NCBI RefSeq assembly: GCF_026914185.1
Contig: NC_070571.1
Coordinates: 1,674,001-1,738,000, forward strand
DNA: 64,000 nt
Reading direction: 5' to 3'
From: Puccinia triticina
Taxonomy: Eukaryota > Basidiomycota > Pucciniomycetes > Pucciniales > Pucciniaceae
The first letter of the stretch is position 1. Every line of letters starts with the position of its first letter. The translations under genes were made by a program, and so were the position numbers. Under the pieces are notes generated by a model. That model had not been told where the DNA came from, did not search any database, and was given only the letters and a program-made list of their open reading frames with translations. This document shows, in pieces, positions 10,105-19,755 of the stretch.

Positions 10105-11730
10105 ATGAGTTTTACAAAGAGTTTAACACCCCTTCATATTATTTGTGTATTATGTCTGGCCCTCAGCTCTAACTGTAGTCCCCGGAATTATCGAAAAAAT
10201 ATCTGGCGGCGAGAAATCAAGATGGCTGCCCAACCTCAGTGCGGCACGTTCGCTTCGCGACGATTTGTGAATTTCAATGGGGGTATCAAGTTTTCTCAAA
10301 TCAAGGTATAACTGCATTCCCCTAAATCGTTTCCATGATGCTTCCTCTACGCGGGTTTATGGAGCTGATTGTACGGTGCTCAGACCATCTACAGCTTTGG
10401 CGATAGCTGGACCTCCAATGGAAGATACGACGGCAGCCCTCCCAGCCCAGCTGTCCGTCAAGGTACTTACCCCTTGTATGGAAGGTGAGGCCACTTGAGT
10501 TCTCTTTCTAGCCGCAGCTCGAGTTGGAAGCTAATGAAGGCCCTGAATCTTCTGTGATAAGACGGGCAAGCAATGGTCCCATGTGGACCGAAAACCTGGC
10601 TTCGGATCAACGAACCCTCAAGAACTACGCCATTGGAGGAGCGACTGTTGATCATACCTTATGGAAGACACGGGTAAATGATGTTCTCTTTCCTCCACGT
10701 GTCTTTCCAAGAATACCCTGTTGGGATGTTTTGAGAGGCAAACTCGCGAGAAGGTACAAGGGAACTGTTCACATTCTGACAATCTCTTATTTCCGCTGTC
10801 CTCATACAAGGCGATGAAATCAGACATGGTCGGACAAGTCAACAAATTTCTAAGCCAGCGACTGCCAATCGCGTCTGATTCGTAAGTTTCATTTATTCTT
10901 ACCATCCCACCTGCCCACCCTTCAACCAAAGTGATGACGCGCTGAGATGCTGGTCTTTGACAGGAGCTTGGCCACCATCTTCTATGGCATTAACGACTAC
11001 TCCGCCGCTGCGGAAGGACCAGGCACGTTAGAGCAAGCAGCCAATAAGCTCTTAACAGAGACAGAAAGGTTGATTGACGCTGGAGTGAAGCAATTTATCG
11101 TTGTGTGTAGGTGTTATTTATGCGAGCAGCAAGAGTTTCCCTGTTCCCCATGGCTGAGTCCCGGCAAGGAGTGCCGACAACAAAGCTTACTCGAAGATTT
11201 CTATACATTTTATTCTTGACCAAAGCTCCTTATTTTAACAGAGCGAGTATGAACAACTTCAATAACTTGGTATGGAATGGCTTCAAAGCTTTCAAGCAAT
11301 CACGGGGGATAAAGTTTGCCTATGTAGATTTGAGTGCTCTTTTCACGGCCATCTACGCCAATCCGAGCTCGTTTGGGTAAGTGGCCTTACTTCCTGTTTC
11401 CTATTCAGCAATCTCTGTTTATTGGCGCAAATGTTTTCGTACTAACTCGTGCGCTATTGTTTCTTAAAAAGATATACGTCGACTGGTGCTTGTCTGAAGT
11501 CTGCCATGACAACCGTTGGAGGATGTAGTGATCCGGATGCCTACTTGGTGAGTCGAGTTATTGTGGACAGGCTTCTCTCTGCGCAACTCTGGCGGAGAGG
11601 ACTGGCTGGAAACCACCTAATTTTTTCATTTTTGAATGTGCAGTATTGGATTCCATCTCATCCCCAGTATCAGACCCAGCGCTTGGAAGCCGACTGGGTT
11701 CGTGCTGTCCTCAACAAATGCCAGGGTTAA
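10105..11730 (+). CDS. secreted GDSL/SGNH-family esterase, CE16-like, 8 exons
   Basis: Exons 10105-10305, 10384-10462, 10531-10673, 10751-10881, 10964-11106, 11226-11376, 11472-11547 and 11644-11730 join in frame to 336 residues. Every intron has GT..AG borders. Residues 1-25 form a hydrophobic signal peptide, so the product should be secreted. Block I is YSFGDSW with Ser75 as the likely nucleophile. Block II is YAIGGA (Gly130) and block III is GIND (Asn195). These are the SGNH signatures of the fungal acetylesterase branch (CE16-like), which removes acetyl groups from plant cell-wall sugars. The last block reads YWIPSHP: His314 is present, but the Asp expected three residues earlier is Ile311. 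The length fits the family. The exon 3 and 6 acceptors are the least certain. No in-frame stop or frameshift is seen, so the gene appears intact. It is an isolated host gene between repeats. Confidence 0.85.
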
Positions 11731-12097
11731 TGTACCAATATTGCATAAAAACAGCGTGGACAACTGAAGCTTTTCACGGCCGATCATTTGTATTCCTATT
11801 GATATTGGATTGTTACGTGACTTGGTAGATGATAATGTAGTTTGGAATGTTGATTTAACGACATTATTCCAAGTTGAGATTCATATATCAGTGAAGGCGG
11901 CTGTTGTTTATAAAAGTCAACCACATAAATTTTACAAAGGCAGTAATATGTATTACAGATTCTACACGATAGCGGAAACAAACATAGATTACACGTCATA
12001 GTGTGAGAGCCTTTGTTATTTTTTTCGAAGCAAGGAATTCATACAGATAGATTTTGGTAGTCGTTTTGAAGATAGCTTTTTGCAGTTGACGTAGGTT
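11731..12097. other. convergent intergenic spacer
   Basis: This AT-rich sequence lies between the 3' end of the esterase (+) and the 3' end of the minus-strand gene. It presumably holds both terminators. No motif stands out. Confidence 0.5.
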
Positions 12098-13435
12098 TCA
12101 ATCGCCAAATCTGTTCAAGAAGAATCTTCCCGAATCTAACTGCTTGAGCAAGTTGACAGCCTCCTCGAATTTGAGTTCATCCAAGTCGGGGGTGATTGAT
12201 CGGATGATGGAATCGTTCGGATCTCCATTGGGAGGTGCACGCGACTTGGAGTCTTCGTTGTTCTGCTCGGGGATTGGGTTACCCGGATTCGTTGTAATGA
12301 GAGAATTGCCGACTTCTCCAACGGGAGGTACTACTCGCACCGTGTCGATATCCTTGTTGAAGCCGAGTCCATCGGAACCGATAACTCTCGGTGAAGTTCT
12401 TGGTCGTGGTTCATTCGACCCACGACAAACTGGAGATAGATTGCTAGAAATTAATTTACCACGCTTTGGTGAAATCAGAGATTTGCCGAGTCCTCCAAGG
12501 AGAGGTACTACTTCATTGGCGTCAACGTGTTTCTGAAAGCATTCGGGATCGGAATCGATAATGATCGGAGCAGTTGGTGACATTGCTCCTCTCGAAGAAT
12601 CCCCAACTATTGGACGTGTTCTCCTTCTTTTAGGCCGTGGCTGGCTGGAATGCTGCTGAGAGCTCGAACCCTCTAGACGATTTCCACTTTGAGGCTCGGA
12701 GATAGCATCGGCTTGTTCTTTTCCTGTCTGGTGTTCACTTGAAGGTTCGGCCCTTGGGTTCTTGATCTGATCATGCGTGGAATGACGGGACAGACAACTA
12801 GACGTATCTTTGAGAAGATTGCGGTTTCGATCATCTGGCTGAGAATCAACTGCTTCTTCTAGTTCACCATTTGCATCGGCTGCTGGGTCTTCTTCGAGTT
12901 GATCTACTTCCTCTTCGGTTTTATCTTCTAGAGCTGGTCGCGATAGCGCATCCTCCTCAGGGCCACGAGGCACATCATCAGGCAGTGTTCTGTAAATCGA
13001 ATCTGAGCCGGAGCCAGGCCGCGGCCGGTCGGGTAAATGCGAATCAATATGTTTCGCAGCTTTGATGGAATTTTCAGCGATTTTTGATTTATTATACGCT
13101 TCCGGAGGCAGGAGCAATTGACAGATTATTTCGAGATCTGAGTCCGAGCTTCTCGAGTCATCGTCGGCAAGTTGTTCCAGCTCCGGGCGATGGTCGCTGG
13201 CGTTGGTTTGCTCGCGTGCGTGAATATGAGATGGTCCCGGTACGCTTGGTAGAGATGGTTGGGTGGAGGTTTTGGGTGGCTTTGGCTGCAAGGGGGTATT
13301 TCGACTTGAAGCTGACAGAATCGTCCGGCCCAAGTTGATTGGGCGATATAGTTGATGCTGCTGGTAGATTAAGTAATTTACCGGCTTTTGTTTATTTGTT
13401 TTGTTGAGGTTTGACGAGGGAAGAAGGGGAGCCAT
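12098..13435 (-). CDS. 445-residue disordered acidic protein with SUMO-interaction-like motif
   Basis: One long open frame from an ATG at 13435. The composition is rich in Ser, Pro, Asp and Glu, with no hydrophobic core, so it is probably disordered. RPKRRRTRP is a good nuclear-localisation signal. APIIIDSDPE shortly after it has the hydrophobic-then-acidic pattern of a SUMO-interaction motif. A segment around IIIDSDPECF..LGGLGKSLIS is repeated once in diverged form (VIGSDGLGF..VGEVGNSLIT), an internal duplication of roughly 60-70 residues. It lies just downstream of a RecQ-like helicase fragment on the same strand, so it may be the tail of that protein, separated by a frame change and a repeat insertion. 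I do not recognise a named family. Confidence 0.6.
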   Translation of the reverse strand: MAPLLPSSNLNKTNKQKPVNYLIYQQHQLYRPINLGRTILSASSRNTPLQPKPPKTSTQPSLPSVPGPSHIHAREQTNASDHRPELEQLADDDSRSSDSDLEIICQLLLPPEAYNKSKIAENSIKAAKHIDSHLPDRPRPGSGSDSIYRTLPDDVPRGPEEDALSRPALEDKTEEEVDQLEEDPAADANGELEEAVDSQPDDRNRNLLKDTSSCLSRHSTHDQIKNPRAEPSSEHQTGKEQADAISEPQSGNRLEGSSSQQHSSQPRPKRRRTRPIVGDSSRGAMSPTAPIIIDSDPECFQKHVDANEVVPLLGGLGKSLISPKRGKLISSNLSPVCRGSNEPRPRTSPRVIGSDGLGFNKDIDTVRVVPPVGEVGNSLITTNPGNPIPEQNNEDSKSRAPPNGDPNDSIIRSITPDLDELKFEEAVNLLKQLDSGRFFLNRFGD

Positions 13436-13549
13436 GTCGACTGGGTGCCCTGCAGGATGAAATATTCGCCGATCAAGTTGCGGTTGTCGTGGCTGCCATT
13501 GTTGATGAACGTTTCCAGGCGAACAGGGATGTCAGTAATTAACCGAGCA

Positions 13550-13985
13550 TGGAGTGATCGATATGTAGCCGTGCTACAATTGGCTACGCGACAGGCGCCC
13601 ATACTAGGGGCGCGCTCGAACTTAACACAAGTCCCCTGCTGCGGGGTGCGCCAGCCATTTGGCTGGCTGGTCGGTTCGCGAAGCGAACCCCCCCGCAGGG
13701 CGAACTTAACTAAGTCCCTCACTTGCCTGAGGCTATGCCGGAGGGACTTATGACTCATCAGGGATTCTCGCATGAGAGATATTTTAGATTTGGTGGTGTT
13801 TTCCTTTGAACCACCAAATCTCAACCCTGACCATCCCCAACCTTCTAAGTTTTTGGTGGATGGTACGTGTGCATCTGCCCCTCCTTCTGATACAATTTCA
13901 GACTCCCTCGCCTGCATCTTCACCCTTATATATTTTTTTTCAAAACATCCATTTCCTGGCATTGTTTTGCGGGTTACAAACAATC
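13550..13985. mobile_element. repeat inserted at the 3' end of the helicase
   Basis: 13665-13775 (cgaacttaactaagtccctc..ctcgcatgagagat) recurs in inverted orientation at 15424-15502 with about 90% identity by eye. The stretch includes GC-rich ggttcgcgaagcgaacc. It coincides with the point where helicase similarity is lost. Confidence 0.6.
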
Positions 13986-14987
13986 TTTTCAGGTCATTAC
14001 ACGATCCAAGAGACGACTTCATTGGCATGCGGATGAGGCGGATTTCTGTACGGGTGAGTTCGCCTTGTACAATGTTCATGTTTTCCGGTAATATCTTCAA
14101 GCTTTCAAGTATCTTCTCTATTGCAATGGGCCTGCAGGTTGCTGAAAGCAAGAGGATGGGTACTCCAACCGCTGCAAGAAGTCTGGCCCCCAAGTCGCCA
14201 TAAGAAGGCCGAAAAATACCTCGGTCTTGCAGCTTAAAATGACAGCTGATCTTTTTTCCAAGTCCGCTCGCAACCAACCCCCACACATATATCATGTGTG
14301 CTTCGTCCACAACCGTGAGGACCAATCTAGATAGGAATCAACGGTCAAAGAAGATTTGCTGGAACATTGCATTGTTCAACAGAACCTCTGGGCTCTGATT
14401 TCACAGTAAGACATGAGCTTAGGTTCAATTTTTTGAATGAAAGGCTAATAAGGGCTCTAACCAGGTAGATAAACGCATAGTCTCCCCTAAGAACCTGCTT
14501 CTCAACATACGGCGTAAAATTCATCTTGGTGAGATTAACCGCTTTGATATTTGCCTGCTTTTTCTCAAGCACCTGATTGTCAAAGGTGTAGCAGTTCAAT
14601 TGTAAGTATGAAGTATCACAAAAAAAAGCCTGTTTATCTCACTTGATTATCCCCCAGCGAATCTAAAGGATTCAACACCAGAATGATAGGTTTCTTGTAG
14701 GCGGGAAAGAGGCGGTAGTATACTTCCCCGATCCTGGTCTTGCCGAAACCGGTCCCAGCAAGTGTGAAGGTGTGTTTGCGACGAACCAGGCTGATCACAG
14801 TCTCCATCTGGATTGGCTTCAGTGGTTCGGAGTAGAATTTCGCTGCCGTGAGAGTAACATGATTGGCAAGCTCCTCATCGGACATCTGGTCAAATTCTTC
14901 GCGTAAGGTCAGTTTAGAAGTGGTGTTTTCTTCTTGTGAAAGGTTGAGAGAGGCAAGATTGCTATCATCCTCATTGGTGGGTTCCAT
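13986..14987 (-). pseudogene. RecQ-like superfamily 2 helicase, amino-terminal lobe, disabled
   Basis: Exon 1 (14987-14643, 115 codons) carries Walker A AGTGFGKT at residues 77-84 and a motif Ia-like LNPLDSLGDNQV. Exon 2 is 14572-14462. Exon 3 starts at 14394 and encodes VVDEAHMIYVWG (motif II, DEAH), FRPSYGDL and LLLSATCRP (motif III), a pattern typical of RecQ-type ATP-dependent DNA helicases. An in-frame TGA at 14340-14338 precedes the DEAH box; a CGA arginine codon would need only one C to T change to give it. The carboxy-terminal helicase lobe is missing beyond about 13986, where a repeat begins. It acts, if at all, as a broken nuclear gene. Introns have GT..AG borders and are in phase. 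Confidence 0.75.
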
Positions 14988-15423
14988 GGCTGGTCGAAGT
15001 AGTTGTCCAAAGTTGATGATGTTCTTCGAGGTTACATTATTATTCCTTGTCGATGAAAGTGTTTCTTTTTTTCAATCTCATTGTGTTTTTTCTCCGTTTT
15101 GTATATATCATCGATCATGTACGCCTGATCAGGCTTAGTAGCTCCGATCATCTCCCAACGCGGGTGGGTCCGTGCACTATGCAGTTACTAAATTAATTTG
15201 GAATGAAATGGAGTGATGTGCTCGACATCACTATTATTTTGTTTTTTATTCTGATTTTTGAAATATTTATTTTTGAAGTAGATGAGCTAGATACATAGGA
15301 TGTAAAATACATGATAATTTTGTTGAGAAGGATACCATTCAGTAAAAATGGGTCTGGTAAGGAGAGGTTGAGAATTGACGGAGTAGTGAGGAATATAACG
15401 TTGAGCGTGGTCAATTATCCGGA
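14988..15423. other. upstream region of the helicase
   Basis: AT-rich sequence, the expected promoter side of the minus-strand helicase. No coding sequence or clear TATA box is identified. Confidence 0.4.
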
Positions 15424-15990
15424 TCTCTCATGCGAGAATTCCTGATAAGTCATAAATCCCTCCGGCAAAGCCTCAGGCAAGGAGGGACTTAGTTAAGTTC
15501 GGGACATACTGGTAGCTCAGTTCGGCCATCGGCCGGAGCTAGGTCTTAAGAGCCGCCTACAGGCGGCCACTTAGGGCGTAGGCTGAAACAGTGCCCGGTC
15601 TGGGATCTTGAGTCCCGTAACGGGCTCAAGGGCAAAAGTCGGCTGTGTTTCTGATTCCCTTTTCAGCTCCTTTGGCCAGACAGGTTTGTCTGGGTACGGC
15701 CTGCGAACCCGCTCCGCCGTACCGCCTGTCCGGGCCCGGACAGGTACGGTGGAGAACCCAAAACTCCCGCTGCGCTCCCGTACAGCAGACATGATGCAAG
15801 ATTCCATCTTCCAAGCCACGTCGCAAGCCCGCAAGCTTTTCGGGAATGGCCAATGGGCCAGCCCTGTAGTCGAAATCTTCTCGTCCCGGGTGCCTGCAGG
15901 GTCCAGGGCGCGCTGGATGCCCCAACCAACGCTCGATTTAGGATGTGTAATCGGAAACACAGAGGAATTGAAATCCAGGAATCCGTAGTT
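15424..15990. repeat. GC-rich repeat block, start shared with 13665-13775
   Basis: 15424-15502 is the inverted copy of the repeat at 13665-13775. The rest is GC-rich with many small inverted repeats such as ccgcctacaggcgg and cctgtccgggcccggacagg. Open frames occur in all frames because of composition, and none resembles a known protein. It is probably a non-autonomous element. Confidence 0.5.
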
Positions 15991-16166
15991 TACATCCAAT
16001 ACAGAAATCTGTATTTCCCAAATTGTTTTTGTCATTCAAAAGACGCTGCTTCCGTAGTGCACGCCACTGGTGATACAAGCGTTGCATTTACAATATTCAG
16101 ATGTTTGATTCGATTCAGCCGCCTCTGATACACAACTCATGTGTTTTCGTCTTTGGTACTTTCCAG

Positions 16167-16174
16167 TATAAATA
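16167..16174 (+). promoter_or_regulatory. TATA box of the secreted protein gene
   Basis: TATAAATA lies 95 bp upstream of the ATG at 16262, a normal distance for a fungal core promoter. The region between is C/T-rich, as is common around fungal transcription starts. Confidence 0.65.
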
Positions 16175-16261
16175 AGAGGAGTAATTGTCTGCCCCTCGCC
16201 CGCTGCCTTCCATCCTAACCAATCAAGCCGACCCGCCTTTTCGTAGCTATCGACCTCCAAT

Positions 16262-16783
16262 ATGAACTTTTTATCCACGATTGTTTTTTTGGCCGTGACG
16301 TTCAACGTTGCAACTGCCGAGCTCTTTAAGTGCTATAATCCTCATGCCCAGGCCCTTTGCCACGTAGAATCCGGTGAGTGTCGCCTCCCTTCTTTATCAA
16401 TGGAGCAGCACATGCATCGGAACTTTTCCATTGCTTCCTTTTGCACAAATCCTGACCAACCTGATCATACTTCCCGAAACAATCCTGACGAACCTGAGCC
16501 CATTCTAGCCCGAAACGACGATCCCAATAAAAAATTATGTGAGGGTTGTTCCTTTTATCCTTCAGCGGATCAGTGTGTCAGATGATCAGTTCTCCAAACT
16601 AACGACCTTCATCTTTCTCCGAACTCAAATTGGATCTTAGTTTATGTCGTCGCTAGCCCGCGCGGAGTAACATCGAAATACGCAGAATTTGAATGCCTAG
16701 CAGGCACTCACAAGTGTTGCCCTCCCAACAGTGTTCCAAGCATCCTCGCACCTGTCAGTACATCGTACTTTCCTGACTCTTGA
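16262..16783 (+). CDS. small secreted cysteine-rich protein (candidate effector)
   Basis: The ATG at 16262 opens a frame with a clear signal peptide (hydrophobic residues 4-18, likely cleavage after NVATA at about 19). Read without splicing, it stops at 16585 and gives 107 residues with seven cysteines. A two-exon model fits better: exon 1 ends at 16574, the intron is 16575-16640 with a ctaac branch site, and exon 2 runs 16641-16783 and adds FECLAGTHKCCPPNS. That gives 151 residues. A further gtgagt donor at about 16374 could remove an in-frame segment. No known domain. The TATA box, signal peptide, small size and cysteines are the usual profile of rust effector candidates, which are secreted into host tissue. 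No function can be assigned. Confidence 0.65.
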
Positions 16784-17730
16784 AATCTCATTACTCCAGT
16801 GATTGATACGGATTTCTTATAAACCTTGTGCAGGGACAAGAGTCAGGGGACTGTACCTAAAGGCAGTCGTTCCAGCCTTCCGCGGAGCCCAAAATCGTGA
16901 GCTATTGGTGTCCTATTCCCGTGTTTTGCACTCTGCTCACAAGAGTCTGATAAACCTCAACTTTTCCTTCAGTCATGTTCAGAACTCAGTTCAACAACAA
17001 AATAAATATGGGATCAACATGAAGTAGTTCACCTTCCGTCTTTCTAAATTAGAAATGCTCAAGTAATTGTCTCCATATACATTTGAGACTGCGGGTTTGC
17101 ATGACCTCAAATTGAGCGTAAAGAAGTGAGATGAGTCTGACAAACCCTTAGTTTGGCAAAATCGCCTTGTTTCAGGGGCCGGGGACCCACCACGCCGAAG
17201 GCGCCTCGCGAAGCGAGCCTCTGACAGGGCGGTGTAAGAACTCAGTGGGGTGTGAATCAAACTTAGTTTGTCCTCCCTTCTGAGTTGGCAGGCTGGCGCC
17301 CCTCGCGCGAAGCACGAGTCTCCGAACTTCGAAGGAGGGACCTGGGAGTAAGCGGGGAAGGTTGGCGTGAGCGCTGAGGACCAATCCAAGAATCTTGGTA
17401 AGATGATGTTACAAGCTTTGTAACTTCAAGACCGTTCAAGTTAATGGCATTTTATCTATGTAGGATTGAAGGCAAGGCAAGATGTAGACCTTCAATCTGG
17501 CACCAGGGCAGCCTGATTGGCCCGCAGGAGGCAATTTTAATGTTTGGAGGCGACCGTACATTTGTACATGTGAGGCAAGTACATGAGAGCTAAGTCCACA
17601 TGCCAAAGTGCGTATTATCATTTTGAGGGTGCCTTCAAGGCCAAATAACCTTGTACTAGAGGCTGTTATTTGGTCATCATGACTGAATAATAACTGGACT
17701 GCTATCAATATGTACAGCTATGGTAGCTTC
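16784..17730. other. intergenic region with a GC-rich repeat at 17160-17345
   Basis: 17160-17345 is GC-rich and similar in style to 13660-13700 (gcgcctcgcgaagcgagcctc), suggesting related elements. The flanks are AT-rich. No protein is recognised. Confidence 0.45.
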
Positions 17731-18115
17731 TATACTAGGGGGATTCAAAGTTGGCCATCCTTCATGCACTACCAATAATTACCATGTGGACTCCAAAAAT
17801 GGAGTGCACTCCATCATTCCTTGAAGTGCACAGTCCGCCACTCCAAAGATTCAGGATTGGCAGACTGTGCACAAAATCATTTCTCCTTGGAGTGCTGAGC
17901 TAGCCACTCCATCATATTTGGAGTGGTGGACTGTGCACTCCAAGGAATGATGGAGTGCACTCCATTTAGACTCCCACTTTATGCTACACAACTGGAATTT
18001 GGAGTAAACATTGTGACAATCCAAAATGAATGGAGTGCAGAGAGCTTCACTCCATAAAATTTGGAGTGCAAAGAAACCAACTACAAAAAACAAATTGAGT
18101 GCAGATTGTCAACAG
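17731..18115. mobile_element. MITE end plus GGAGTGCACTCC-type palindromes
   Basis: At about 17732 the sequence TACTAGGGGGATTCAAAGTTGG matches the inner ends of the MITE at 8705-9080. It continues into short palindromes such as TGGAGTGCACTCCA and actccaaggaatgatggagt, which are characteristic of the GGGTCAG family elsewhere in the window. Only one end of each element is visible, so this is a composite remnant. Confidence 0.5.
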
Positions 18116-18139
18116 AAGGTATCATTACTTTACTAACAA

Positions 18140-19293
18140 TCAATGAATAAGACAAAAAACAGTTCTGAAGTAAGCATATAACACTGTTAACATAAGTGCC
18201 TGGTTGTATAGAGCTAGGCCCTTCTGTATAAATGTTAACCAGCCTTTGGCATCTTTGGAAGTCAATTTTTTTGCAAGAATGGGAGGGGGGACTGGTTTGA
18301 TCCCATCTTTCCCATCAAACTGAGGTAAAACCCACTGGTTCCCATTCACAAAAAGAAGGTAAATGGGATGGTGATCAGAGCCTTCAGAGTTTTTGGGACC
18401 CAAACTTATCAGGAGATAAGAATTAGAACAAGTAGCTGAAAGAAATACAAACGGTCTTGCATACACATCCACAAGAATTTGACTGTGCACAAGTTTGTTG
18501 AGCCAGTTTTTTTGAGGATAAACAGTTTCTTTTTGATCTACTATGAGACCCTTGATGATTTTGATGGTTTTTTGTTTGCTAAGCTGAAGTTTAACGTACA
18601 TTGGCCTGTGTTTCTTTATTTTGTCAACCATCTCCTCCCTGACCCTGAACACCCCATCTTTGTCATAGCCTAGTGCTTTTGCAACACACCAAAACCCACA
18701 GTGTCCATTGGAACTGATCATATATGCTGCTCACCCATTTTTGCAGGTGTTTTGGAGCCTGGGTAAGAAAATAGTGCTACACAAGGGCATTCAAAGGAAT
18801 TATAAGCTATCCATTCAACTTACCAACAAAAAGAGTACGGAAAACTCATTTGAGCTGCTATTTCTTGCAGCACATCCAGTTCTACACTGGATAGAGCATG
18901 CAAAGATTAATTGTCCAACTCTGTTGGATCATCAGGAATGCAAGCAGATTGATCAAAGGTTTCTTTGTCTTTTGGTTCCTCTTTCTTAAGACGCTTGGAT
19001 TGTCTCGCCGCTTGTTGTCCGGCAGACTTGGCCCCTCGCTTGGTGGCTGTCTTCTGTGAGTTCAACTGTGTTTCAACGACCTTGAAGGCTGAAGGGTCTC
19101 TTTTTTTTTATTTCAATTCTTTCTTATTCAGTCGCGGTCGCCCTTTGGGGTTTTTCTTGACAATCGGAGCTTGAATAGGCACTGCTGAATGGGTTCCCGC
19201 GGAAATTTGATGGAATTGTGTGAAAAGGCTTGCAAGTTTTTTAGGATATTTGTTTGCAAGGGTCAAGGCAAGTTTCTGCATTTCTTTGTCCAA
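18140..19293 (-). pseudogene. MULE-type transposon protein, basic tail and OTU-like domain
   Basis: Read from 19293 downward, the minus strand gives a segment ending NPKGRPRLNKKELK (AT-hook-like GRP). After a frame change comes a basic stretch KRDPSAFKVVETQ to about 18920. After further breaks, a 193-residue open frame (18721-18140) starts MISSNGHCGFWCVAKALG. This layout, basic linker then OTU-like cysteine protease domain, is known from rust and other fungal Mutator-like elements. The OTU catalytic Cys is kept (Cys8), but the usual His near the end reads Gln129 in NGNQW. The DDE transposase domain that should come first is not found. Stops and frameshifts make this a pseudogene. Confidence 0.7.
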
Positions 19294-19516
19294 ATTGGTT
19301 GTGCATTCCTCAAATATCTAACCCGTGCAACAAATAAATTCCTATCAATTAACTGCAGATCAACAAATTGGTATTAAGATTCACTCTTACACTCAACATG
19401 GATTCAGGATTGTACCTCAAGTTCCACTGGGGATGGAAGTCCTCTACCAATGATAAATCCCCGCTCTCCATGATTTTGGCAAGCCTATGGGTACACGGTA
19501 TTCCCACCCCCCTTGT

Positions 19517-19605
19517 AAGTTAGAGATGGCCAGTGGGTACCTGGCACCCGCGGGCACCCCTCCCTGTTGAAAAAAGCCCCTCGGACCAGCCAGTAGATTT
19601 AGTGC
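19517..19605. mobile_element. left end of a TAGAGATGGC/GGGTACC hAT-type MITE
   Basis: TAGAGATGGCC followed by ggtacc and cccgcggg matches the left end of the complete element at 35203-36453. The right end is not found, so it is a truncated copy. Confidence 0.5.
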
Positions 19606-19617
19606 CGGTCGAGAACT

Positions 19618-19703
19618 CAGTGATATGAATGAAGTGGAAGAGGAGGAAGCATGAAGAGCCTGGTAAGCTTTCTTCCTCCTCTTCCACTTCATTCATATCA
19701 CTG
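19618..19703. repeat. perfect 32-bp inverted repeat with 22-base loop
   Basis: 19618-19649 and 19672-19703 are exact complements (outer end CAGTGATATGAATGAAGTGG). A transcript would form a very stable hairpin. It lies about 50 bp before the first hAT exon. Confidence 0.8.
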
Positions 19704-19755
19704 ATTTTGGCATCCATTATTTTTCCTGAAAGTTCAAGCTCAGAAGGTTGCCTCA

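Noticed and set aside
12871..14203. Plus-strand open frames opposite the minus-strand genes
   Set aside because: Shadows of the minus-strand coding frames or of the inserted repeat.
15505..15560. ggtagctcagttcgg resembles a tRNA A box
   Set aside because: No matching B box or acceptor stem; it is part of a GC-rich repeat.
15571..16035. Overlapping GC-rich open frames on both strands
   Set aside because: Base composition explains them; none resembles a protein family.
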